A stretch of DNA of 64,000 bases, from contig NZ_JAIXCQ010000003.1 of the NCBI RefSeq assembly GCF_020297055.1, forward strand, positions 1 through 64,000, given 5' to 3'. Below the pieces are notes generated by a model, which was not told the origin of the DNA, did no database searches, and saw only the letters and a list, made by a program, of their open reading frames with translations. Made by a program: the position numbers and the translations under genes. This DNA comes from Isoptericola luteus (GTDB lineage Bacteria > Actinomycetota > Actinomycetes > Actinomycetales > Cellulomonadaceae). Of this stretch, positions 42,930-52,889 are shown in pieces; positions within the stretch are counted from its first letter, which is position 1; each line of letters starts with the position of its first letter.

Positions 42930-45143
42930 TCAGGCGTCGACGCGGCGCAGCCGCGACATCGGCGACAGCTCGCCGGGCATGACCCGCTTGGTGCCGTCAC
43001 CCATGGCCTGCTCCAGGATCCGGATGTCGCGCACCAGGTTCGTCAGGCCCTTGGGCTCGAGCGAGGCCGCGTGGTCGGAGCCCCACATCGCGCGGTCCAG
43101 CGTGATGTGCCGCTCGACGGCGACCGCGCCCAGCGCGACGGCACCCAGCGAGATCTGCAGGCCGGTCTCGTGGCCCGAGTACCCCACCGGCACCCCGTAC
43201 CGCTCGCGCAGCGTGGAGATGGTGCGCAGGTTCGCCTCCTGGGGCGGCAGCGGGTACGTGGAGGTGGCGTGCAGCATGACGAGGCCGTCGGTGCCGAGGA
43301 TCTCCACGGCGGCGTCGATCTGCTCGAGCGTCGACATGCCGGTCGACAGGATCAGCGGCTTGCCCGTGTCCGCGAGCGCCCGCAGCAGCTCGTGGTCGGT
43401 CACGGACGCGGACGCGATCTTGTGCGTCGGGACGCCGAACTCCTCCAGGAACGCGACCGAGGGCACGTCCCACGGTGAGGCGAACCACTGGATGCCGCTC
43501 GACTTCGCGTACTGGTCGACCTCGGAGTACTGGTCGTGGGAGAATTCGACCCGGTACTTGTACTCGAGGTACGTCATCTCGCCCCAGGGCGTCTGCCGGA
43601 TCTTGTCGCGCTGATCCTTCGGGGTGCTGATCTCCGGGGTGCGCTTCTGGAACTTCACGGCCTGGCAGCCGGCGGCCACCGCGACGTCGATGAGCTGCTT
43701 GGCGATCTCGACGTCGCCGTTGTGGTTGATGCCGATCTCGCCGATGACGTAGACGGGCCGGTCGGCGCCGACCTCGTGGTCGCCGATCCGAACGGTGCCG
43801 AGGGTGTTGTCGGTGGTGTCGGCGGCGGCAGTCGTGGCGGTCATGGTGTGGTCCTCTCGGGGTACGGGTCGTGCGGCAGGTCGTGCGGTGCCGGCGGCGG
43901 GCGCCGGGGTCGTGCTGGTCGTGCAGGCCGCGAGCACTCGGTCGCAGGCCTCTCGGACGGCGCCGTGGCCGCCCGCGGCGTCCAGGACGACGCGGGCGGC
44001 GGCGATCACCTCCTGGCGGGCGTCGGCGACGGCCACGGGCCAGCCGACGACGCGCATGGCGGGAAGGTCGTTCAGGTCGTTGCCGACGTAGGCGATCCGC
44101 GCGGGGTCGAGCCGGTTGACGGCGCACCAGTCGCGCAGCGCGGCGGCCTTGTCGTCGACGCCGTGCAGCACGTCGATGCCGAGCTTCCTGGCGCGGGCGG
44201 CGACCACCGGGTTCGTCTCCGTGGAGAGCACGAGCATCGGCATGCCGGTGCGGCGCAGCCTGGCCACGCCCAGCCCGTCGCCCCGGTGGACGCGCACCTG
44301 CTCCGTGCCGTCCTGCGACACGTAGGCGCCGTCGTCGGTGTGCACGCCGTCAAAGTCCGTGACCAGGGCGTCGACGTCGATCGGCTCCGCGCCGCCCGAG
44401 CGGCCGGGGACCACCACGGCGGTGGCCTCGGCCGACGCCACCTCCTCGAGCAGCGTGCGGGCCAGCCACAGGTCGCGCGGCTCGTCGATCTCGAGCGAAC
44501 GGTCGGCGTCGACGACCTGCAGCCCGACGGATCCGAAGAACCGGCTGCCCGTCTCGCGCAGGCCGGCGGTGCGCATCGCGTAGAACGCGCCGGTCTCCCG
44601 GAAGTGGGGCGCGCGCTCCTGGCGGCGCGGGCGGTGTGCGGTCGTGTGGCCCACCGGGACCGGCACGGCGGCGGCGCCCGCGCCGTCGAGCCGCCACTGG
44701 AAGTCGTGCGTGCGCGCCACCGCGACGACGACGTCGTGCGCGCCGGCCGCGACCCGGCGCACCGCGGCGTCCAGGTCGGCGGCGTCGATGAACGGCGACG
44801 TGGCCTGGAGCAGCACGGTCACGGCGGGGTCGGCGCCCAGCGCGTCGAGCGTGTGCACGACGGCGGACTCGGAGCTCGCCGTCGCGCCGGCGAGCTCGGC
44901 GGGGCGGCGCACCACCCGGGCGCCGTGCGTGGTCGCCTCGGCGGCGATCTCGTCGTCGTCGGTGGAGACCACGACGGCGGTGACGGCCGGTGCGGCGAGC
45001 GCCGCCCGCACGGCCCGTGCTACGAGCGTGACGCCACCGACCTCCTGCAGGTTCTTGCGCGGGACGGACACCGAACCGCCGCGGGCGGGGATCACCACGA
45101 GGGCGTCCCCACCAGGGCCGGGTTCGGGGTGGATGTCGTTCAT
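42930..45143 (-). CDS. single reading frame: acylneuraminate cytidylyltransferase (NeuA) + HAD phosphatase + NeuB-type synthase
   Basis: One uninterrupted 737-codon frame holds three enzymes. Residues ~12-225 are NeuA-like (VVIPARGGSVSVPRKNL, VVSTDDDEIA, VTVLLQATSPF). Residues ~255-410 are a KdsC-like HAD phosphatase (ALVTDFDGVHTDDGAYVS, VLSTETNPVV, YVGNDLNDLPAM). Residues 434-737 are a NeuB-type synthase (YVIGEIGINHNGDVEIA, AVKFQKRTPE, LILSTGMSTLEQID, VPVGYSGHETGL). The set would condense PEP with a hexose (phosphate), dephosphorylate, and CMP-activate a nonulosonic acid. A Pro/Ala/Thr-rich linker joins HAD and NeuB. In it ATG 43844 follows GAGAGGA, so NeuB may also be made alone (304 residues). 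The NeuB part lacks the C-terminal SAF domain of classical NeuB. Confidence 0.85.
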   Translation of the reverse strand: MNDIHPEPGPGGDALVVIPARGGSVSVPRKNLQEVGGVTLVARAVRAALAAPAVTAVVVSTDDDEIAAEATTHGARVVRRPAELAGATASSESAVVHTLDALGADPAVTVLLQATSPFIDAADLDAAVRRVAAGAHDVVVAVARTHDFQWRLDGAGAAAVPVPVGHTTAHRPRRQERAPHFRETGAFYAMRTAGLRETGSRFFGSVGLQVVDADRSLEIDEPRDLWLARTLLEEVASAEATAVVVPGRSGGAEPIDVDALVTDFDGVHTDDGAYVSQDGTEQVRVHRGDGLGVARLRRTGMPMLVLSTETNPVVAARARKLGIDVLHGVDDKAAALRDWCAVNRLDPARIAYVGNDLNDLPAMRVVGWPVAVADARQEVIAAARVVLDAAGGHGAVREACDRVLAACTTSTTPAPAAGTARPAARPVPREDHTMTATTAAADTTDNTLGTVRIGDHEVGADRPVYVIGEIGINHNGDVEIAKQLIDVAVAAGCQAVKFQKRTPEISTPKDQRDKIRQTPWGEMTYLEYKYRVEFSHDQYSEVDQYAKSSGIQWFASPWDVPSVAFLEEFGVPTHKIASASVTDHELLRALADTGKPLILSTGMSTLEQIDAAVEILGTDGLVMLHATSTYPLPPQEANLRTISTLRERYGVPVGYSGHETGLQISLGAVALGAVAVERHITLDRAMWGSDHAASLEPKGLTNLVRDIRILEQAMGDGTKRVMPGELSPMSRLRRVDA

Positions 45144-45339
45144 GGGGCCGACACTAAGAGCCCCGGACGACGCGACCGACCCATTCCGGGGAACTGTCGC
45201 CGAACATCAGGGTGCGACAAGATGAACAGTGGTGGATATGACGCCGAAATGGTCGTCCACCTGGAAGTTCGCGAATATGTTCAACATTGCCCGACGAATA
45301 TCACGACGGCGTCAGAAATGGTTGACGCCCGGAGACGAC
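45144..45339. promoter_or_regulatory. AT-richer divergent region between the NeuA-HAD-NeuB gene and manA
   Basis: The part from about 45224 to 45330 is clearly richer in A and T than its surroundings. It holds two direct copies of CGAATAT (45272-45278 and 45295-45301, 23 bases apart) that could be promoter or regulator sites. No definite -35/-10 pair can be assigned. Confidence 0.3.
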
Positions 45340-46602
45340 ATGGTGGACGCCGCGATGATGAACACCCCGCAGATGACCCGCACCGAGACCCTGCTCCGGC
45401 TCGACAACCCGGTGCGGCCCTACGCCTGGGGGTCGACGACGCACATTCCGGAGCTCCTCGGCCGCGACACCGACGGCCGACCCGCCGCCGAGCTGTGGCT
45501 CGGCGCGCACCCGGGGGCGCCGTCCCGCGTCCCGGCACCGGACGGCGGTTCCCACGCCCTGGGCGACCTGGTGCGCCACGACCCGGAGGCCCTGCTCGGG
45601 GCCCGCGTGGCCGACCGGTTCGGCCCCCGGCTCCCGTACCTGCTCAAGGTGCTCGCCGCCGAGCAGTCCCTGTCGCTCCAGGTCCACCCGCGGCCGCACC
45701 TCGCACGGGCCGGCTACCAGCGGGAGCGTCGTGCGGGGCTGGCCGCCGACGACCACCGTCGCTCCTTCCACGACGAGCACCACAAGCCCGAGATGATCGT
45801 GGCCCTCAGCGCCTTCGAGGCGCTCGCCGGGTTCCGCAGCCCACGGTCGGTGCGCGCCCTGCTGGACGGGCTCACCGGACGCCTCGTCGACCGGGTGCGG
45901 GCGGAGCTCGAGCGCCGGCCCTCCGCCGCCGGGCTCCGTGCCGCCACCGAGGTCCTCGTCGACGCGCGAAGCTCGGCCACCCGGGCCACGGACGTCGCGC
46001 AGGCCGTGGCCTCCGTCGCCGCCCGGCACGCCGCCGCCACGTCGCCGGGCACCGCGCGCGCCGACGCGACGGTGCTGCTGCTCGCCCGGCAGCACCCCGG
46101 CGACCCCGGCGCGCTCGTGTCGCTGCTGCTCCACCGGGTGACGCTCGAGCCCGGCGAGGCGATGTTCGTCCCCGCCGGCGAGGTGCACGCGTACCTCTCC
46201 GGGCTCGGGGTCGAGGTGATGGCCTCGTCGGACAACGTGCTGCGCGCCGGGCTGACCGCCAAGCACGTCGACACGGCCGCCCTGCTCGAGTGCGCCTCGT
46301 TCGCACCCCGGCCGCCCGCGCGGCCGGAGGTGAGCGTCTCCGGCGGCGAGAGCGTCGTCACGACGTACCGGGCCCCGGTCGAGGAGTTCGCCCTGACGTT
46401 CGCCGACGTCGTGCCCGGCGAGCCCGTGGCCCTCGCGCCCGACGGCCCCCGCGTCGTCCTCGTCCTCGACGGCGAGGCCCGGCTGCTGACGAGCACCGGG
46501 GACGTCGTGCTGCGGCGCGGCGAGTCGTGCTTCGTACCCCATGCCGCCGGCTCCGTGACCGTCGACGGTGCCGCACACCTCGTCTGCGCCTGGACCCCCT
46601 GA
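45340..46602 (+). CDS. manA: mannose-6-phosphate isomerase, class I (copy 1)
   Basis: This 420-residue cupin enzyme has PYAWGSTTHIPELLG, AELWLGAHPGAPS, LLKVLAAEQSLSLQVHPRP with zinc-ligand Gln and His, HHKPEMIVALSAFEALAGF with the Glu ligand, and VPAGEVHAYLSGLGVEVMASSDNVLRAGLT. It interconverts fructose-6-phosphate and mannose-6-phosphate, feeding GDP-mannose, or the mannose-6-phosphate that some Kdn pathways use. ATG 45340 has GGAG five bases upstream; the frame before it looks non-coding. A second manA lies at 60304-61527. Being next to the NeuA-HAD-NeuB frame, this copy may serve the nonulosonic-acid pathway. Confidence 0.93.
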   Translation: MVDAAMMNTPQMTRTETLLRLDNPVRPYAWGSTTHIPELLGRDTDGRPAAELWLGAHPGAPSRVPAPDGGSHALGDLVRHDPEALLGARVADRFGPRLPYLLKVLAAEQSLSLQVHPRPHLARAGYQRERRAGLAADDHRRSFHDEHHKPEMIVALSAFEALAGFRSPRSVRALLDGLTGRLVDRVRAELERRPSAAGLRAATEVLVDARSSATRATDVAQAVASVAARHAAATSPGTARADATVLLLARQHPGDPGALVSLLLHRVTLEPGEAMFVPAGEVHAYLSGLGVEVMASSDNVLRAGLTAKHVDTAALLECASFAPRPPARPEVSVSGGESVVTTYRAPVEEFALTFADVVPGEPVALAPDGPRVVLVLDGEARLLTSTGDVVLRRGESCFVPHAAGSVTVDGAAHLVCAWTP

Positions 46603-46640
46603 CCCCTACCCGACCCGCCCACCCCGCCCACCCCGCTGGT

Positions 46641-46710
46641 GCCGAACAGGAGGTTGACACCGTTATGCGCGGCACATTGCCGCCATAACGGTGTCAACCT
46701 CCTGTTCGGC
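46641..46710. repeat. long palindromic element, left copy
   Basis: A 27-bp arm (46641-46667, GCCGAACAGGAGGTTGACAC then CGTTATG) pairs perfectly with 46684-46710. Inside lies one bulged base, a further 5-bp stem (GCGGC/GCCGC) and a 5-nt loop (ACATT). The same structure recurs at 47827-47896 with only the bulge and loop bases changed. It lies between manA and the DUF559 gene, both on plus. Each strand of the stem holds AGGAGG and TTGACA. Confidence 0.9.
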
Positions 46711-46748
46711 GGGCGACTGTCCACAGATGTGGCGGAGGGGCCCCGGAG

Positions 46749-47843
46749 ATGATCGGGCGGTGCTGCGATGTCTGGGTGCGAACTCCTGCCCCGATGCCCC
46801 CGAGCCTTCTCGACCTGGCGGAGGCGCAGGAAGGCCTGCTGAGCACCGAGCAGTGCGGCCGGCACGGCGTGGGTGCTTCACGCTGCTCGCGCGCCGTCGC
46901 CGGCGGCCGATGGTCGCGCGTCACGCGGGGAGTCGTCGACACCATCACCGTCCCACCGGCGTCCCGCACCGCGTTCGACGTCCCCCGCTCCCCCGTCCCT
47001 CCGCTCTCGGTCACCAGCGCGCCGGATCTCGTGCCGTGGCCTCCCCGGTCGGACGGCGACCGGCTGTTCGGTCACCTCCGGCGACGTGCCGGCTGGCTCG
47101 GGCACCTGGCCCACGGCGCCACGTCGATCCCGGTCGGGACGTCCGCGCTGGCGTTCCTCGGCATCGAGGGCACCCCTGTCACCGCGGCGCCGGACGTCGC
47201 GCTGCCGTGGGCCGCGAAGCGGCAGCCACGCGCCGGGGTCCCGCTGCGGCAGTTCGACGACGGTCTGACGACGGTCCCGTTCGGCGACGGGCGCACCGGC
47301 GAGATCCGCATCGCGGCTCCCGAGTGGGCGCTCGCGCAGGCGGTGCCGGAGCTCACGATGGAACGTGGTCTCGCGGTGCTGGACTCGGCCCGCAGACTGC
47401 GCCTGGTCGACCGCCACGGCGTCGAGCGCTCGCACGACCACGCCAGAGGGCGCCGTGGCGTCGCCGCCCGTCACGACCTGTGGGACCTCGCCGACCCGCG
47501 GGCAGCGTCACCGCTGGAGTCGTTCGCGCGATGGCAGTGCATCGCGGAGGGCGTGCCCCCTGACACGCTGCAGCTCGTGGTGCGCGACCTGGCGGGCGCC
47601 CCGTTCGCCGTCGGGGACCTCGCGTGGCGCCTGGGCCCCACGCAGTGGCTCGTCGGCGAGCTCGACGGCTACGAGTGGCACGACGGTGATCCCGCACGCG
47701 TGGTACGAGACCGTGACCGGGACAACGCCTTCACCGCGCTGGGGGTGCGGCTGCTCCGGTTCGACGCCGGGCACCTCCGACGCGGCGAGGTGGGCACCGC
47801 CGTCCGCCGAGCTCTCCACGCCTACCGCCGAACAGGAGGTTGA
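46749..47843 (+). CDS. DUF559-type (Vsr-fold) endonuclease-like protein with AbiEi-like N-terminal domain, bracketed by palindromes
   Basis: The 364-residue protein has an N-terminal winged-helix part like AbiEi antitoxins (LLDLAEAQEGLLSTEQCGRHG, then GGRWSRVTRGVV), a middle part of unknown role, and a C-terminal DUF559/Vsr-like nuclease core. The core reads VGELDGYEWHDGDP, RDRDRDNAFTALGVRLLRFDAGHLR, with the acidic pair E-x-D and the DR.RD helix. Such proteins are common in actinobacteria and their role is not established. The last residues (RRTGG) and the TGA stop lie inside the left arm of the right palindrome, so the element has supplied the gene's end. The start ATG 46749 has a GGAGG upstream; ATG 46794 is an alternative. 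Nothing links it to sugar metabolism. Confidence 0.72.
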   Translation: MIGRCCDVWVRTPAPMPPSLLDLAEAQEGLLSTEQCGRHGVGASRCSRAVAGGRWSRVTRGVVDTITVPPASRTAFDVPRSPVPPLSVTSAPDLVPWPPRSDGDRLFGHLRRRAGWLGHLAHGATSIPVGTSALAFLGIEGTPVTAAPDVALPWAAKRQPRAGVPLRQFDDGLTTVPFGDGRTGEIRIAAPEWALAQAVPELTMERGLAVLDSARRLRLVDRHGVERSHDHARGRRGVAARHDLWDLADPRAASPLESFARWQCIAEGVPPDTLQLVVRDLAGAPFAVGDLAWRLGPTQWLVGELDGYEWHDGDPARVVRDRDRDNAFTALGVRLLRFDAGHLRRGEVGTAVRRALHAYRRTGG

Positions 47844-47896
47844 CACCGTTATGGGCGGCAGATCGCCGCCATAACGGTGTCAACCTCCTGTTCGGC
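47827..47896. repeat. long palindromic element, right copy
   Basis: The arms 47827-47853 and 47870-47896 are identical to those of the element at 46641-46710 and pair perfectly over 27 bp. The inner bulge (G in place of C) and the loop (AGATC in place of ACATT) differ. It overlaps the end of the DUF559 gene and stands before the convergent glf stop. It may also act as a terminator. Confidence 0.9.
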
Positions 47897-47913
47897 AGCA
47901 GCCGGGGGGCGGG

Positions 47914-50918
<3,005 letters not shown>

Positions 50919-50928
50919 CCCGCACATC

Positions 50929-52788
50929 TTAGTGGCGCGCGTGGCGTGCGAAGGTCGCCCGCCACGTCTCCGGCGCGGCGAGCTCCGGGGCGGCCTCCCG
51001 CCACCGTGCGGAGACGGCGGTCCAGCGCACGGCGAGGCGCAGGTGCGCGACGACGGACGCCGCCGCGAGCCGGAAGAACGTGCGCGGCCGACGGCGCAGC
51101 CAGACGCCCGACGCGCCGTCCGCGCCCAGCACGAGCACCGAGTCGTGGTGCGGCAGCTCCCACCAGGTCGCCTGCTCGCGCCGCAGCGCGTGCCGGGGCT
51201 TCGCGCTGGACCCCGCGCCCGGCCGCGCGCCGCGCCCCGCGGGCCGCAGGTGTCGCGCCAGCCCGCGCAGCGCGAGGCCGGCCAGCGCCCCGGCCCCGGC
51301 CGGTTTGGGCCGCTCGCCACCGGTCCATGGCCGGGCCGCGGCGGCGTCGAACGGCGCGTCGCCGGCCCGGTACGTCGTGGTCTCGGCGAACGCGGCGCCG
51401 TGCGCGCGCAGCTCCGGCACCAGCCCGGCGAGCCCGGCGTGCAGGTCACCCGGGCCGTCGAGGATCTCGCGGAGCGCGCGCAGGTGCAGGTCGACGGCGT
51501 AGTAGCGCATCGAGAGCAGCAGCTTGAGGTCGGTCGCGAGCAGGCTCGGCAGCAGGAGCCCGCCACGGGGGCGGCGGGCGTGCAGGAGCGCGGCGAGCAC
51601 CCGGTTGCGCACGTGCAGGTACGCCTGCCACTCGACCGTGTCGTCCTTGTCGGTCCAGGCCACGTGCCACAGGGCGGCCCCCGGCAGCGTCACGGTCGGG
51701 TGCCCGGCGTCACGGGCGCGCAGCCCCAGCTCGGCGTCGTCCCACTTGAGGAACATCGGCTGGGAGAGCCCGATGTCGCGCAGCACGGTGGTGGGCAGCA
51801 GGCACATCCACCAGCCGTTGAAGTCGCTCTCGCCGCGCTCGTGCAGCCATGGCGTGCTCCGCAGCGGGCCGGCGCCGAGGTCGTGCCACTGCTGCTCCAT
51901 GCGGGGCGGGCCCCACTGGAAGCCACGCTCGTGCACCACCTCGCTGAACGAGTTCAGCACCGTGGGCCGGTGGAGGTCGAGCATGTGGCCGCCGACGACG
52001 ACGGGGGTGCGCGCCGCCTGGTGGAACCGGACCGCGCGGAGCAGCGCCTCGGGCTCGACCTCGACGTCGTCGTCGAGGATCAGCACGGCGTCGGCCCCGT
52101 CGCGATCGAGAGCCTCGAGCATGCCGCGCGTGAACCCGCCCGACCCGCCGAGGTTGTCCTGCTCGACGATCCGCAGCTGTGTCCCGAGCGCGGCGGCGAC
52201 CTCGTCGAACCCCGGGTGGTCGACGACCCGGCGCGAGCCCTGGTCGACGACCAGGACGGTGCCCACGGCCGCACGCAGGGCCTCCGAGGCGGCGAGCCGG
52301 CGCAGCGTGGCGACGCAGAACTCCGGCTTGTCCATCGTCGTGATCGACAGGAAGACCTCGCCGCTGCGCCGCGGCGCGACGTCGACCAGCCACTGCGCGC
52401 CGGCGACCACGACGTCGGCGTCGGCGGCCTCGATCTCGAACCACAGCCACCCGCCGTCGCCGGCACCGGCCACGGCCGCCTCCAGGACCGTCGCCCCGGT
52501 GCCCGCGAGCGCCGACGTCGCGACGACGGCGGCGACCCCCCGCGCGTCCGACCGCACCAGCCGCACGGTGCCCGGTCCCGTGGACTCGAGCTCGAGCCGC
52601 ACCGTCGCCACGCCCGCCCAGCGCACCCAGTACGACGCGGGGAACGCGTTGAAGTACGTGGCGAAACCTTGGGTGCCGCCCGCGGGGACGAGGACCCGGC
52701 CGTCATCGACGACGGCGGGGCCGTCCTCGACGCACAGGGCGCGTCGGTCGGGCGGGTCGAGGACGACGAGCTGCTGAGCGAGGTGCAC
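50929..52788 (-). CDS. glfT2: galactofuranosyltransferase GlfT2-like
   Basis: This 619-residue protein has the GlfT2 layout. A beta-rich N-terminal domain (1 to ~155) contains TYFNAFPASYWVRW. A GT-A domain has EVFLSITTMDKPEFCVATL, NLGGSGGFTRGML, the metal site LILDDDVEVEPE, SDFNGWWMCLLPTTVL, and LKWDDAELGLRARDAGH with the catalytic-type Asp. A helical C-terminus with WHVAWTDKDDTVEWQAY follows. GlfT2 polymerises galactofuranose with alternating beta-1,5 and beta-1,6 links on a lipid carrier. GTG 52788 begins the family-typical N-terminus and has no strong ribosome site. Together with glf and the double GT2 protein it should build a wall galactan in an organism with no mycolate genes in view. 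Confidence 0.92.
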   Translation of the reverse strand: MHLAQQLVVLDPPDRRALCVEDGPAVVDDGRVLVPAGGTQGFATYFNAFPASYWVRWAGVATVRLELESTGPGTVRLVRSDARGVAAVVATSALAGTGATVLEAAVAGAGDGGWLWFEIEAADADVVVAGAQWLVDVAPRRSGEVFLSITTMDKPEFCVATLRRLAASEALRAAVGTVLVVDQGSRRVVDHPGFDEVAAALGTQLRIVEQDNLGGSGGFTRGMLEALDRDGADAVLILDDDVEVEPEALLRAVRFHQAARTPVVVGGHMLDLHRPTVLNSFSEVVHERGFQWGPPRMEQQWHDLGAGPLRSTPWLHERGESDFNGWWMCLLPTTVLRDIGLSQPMFLKWDDAELGLRARDAGHPTVTLPGAALWHVAWTDKDDTVEWQAYLHVRNRVLAALLHARRPRGGLLLPSLLATDLKLLLSMRYYAVDLHLRALREILDGPGDLHAGLAGLVPELRAHGAAFAETTTYRAGDAPFDAAAARPWTGGERPKPAGAGALAGLALRGLARHLRPAGRGARPGAGSSAKPRHALRREQATWWELPHHDSVLVLGADGASGVWLRRRPRTFFRLAAASVVAHLRLAVRWTAVSARWREAAPELAAPETWRATFARHARH

Positions 52789-52821
52789 GCGCCCGACCCT
52801 AGCGCTCCCGCACGACTCAAC

Positions 52822-52878
52822 GGTCGAGCCCGTCGGGCCCGTCGAGACTGGGACTCGACGGGCCCGACGGGCTCGACC
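52822..52878. terminator. strong hairpin terminator with a 25-bp perfect stem
   Basis: GGTCGAGCCCGTCGGGCCCG then TCGAG (52822-52846) pairs perfectly with 52854-52878 around a 7-nt loop. It lies 11 bases downstream of the amidase stop and upstream of glfT2, so it separates the two same-strand units. Its GAGCCCGTCG core is shared with the hairpin at 28798-28850. Confidence 0.8.
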
Positions 52879-52889
52879 CGTGGTGACGG

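Noticed and set aside
46749-47843. A functional AbiE toxin-antitoxin system
   Set aside because: Only the N-terminal part resembles an AbiEi antitoxin; there is no AbiEii nucleotidyltransferase toxin gene next to it.
46641-47896. Insertion sequence with terminal inverted repeats
   Set aside because: The repeats are each internally palindromic, no target-site duplication is obvious and the gene inside is not a recognisable transposase, so it is reported as a palindrome-bracketed cassette instead.
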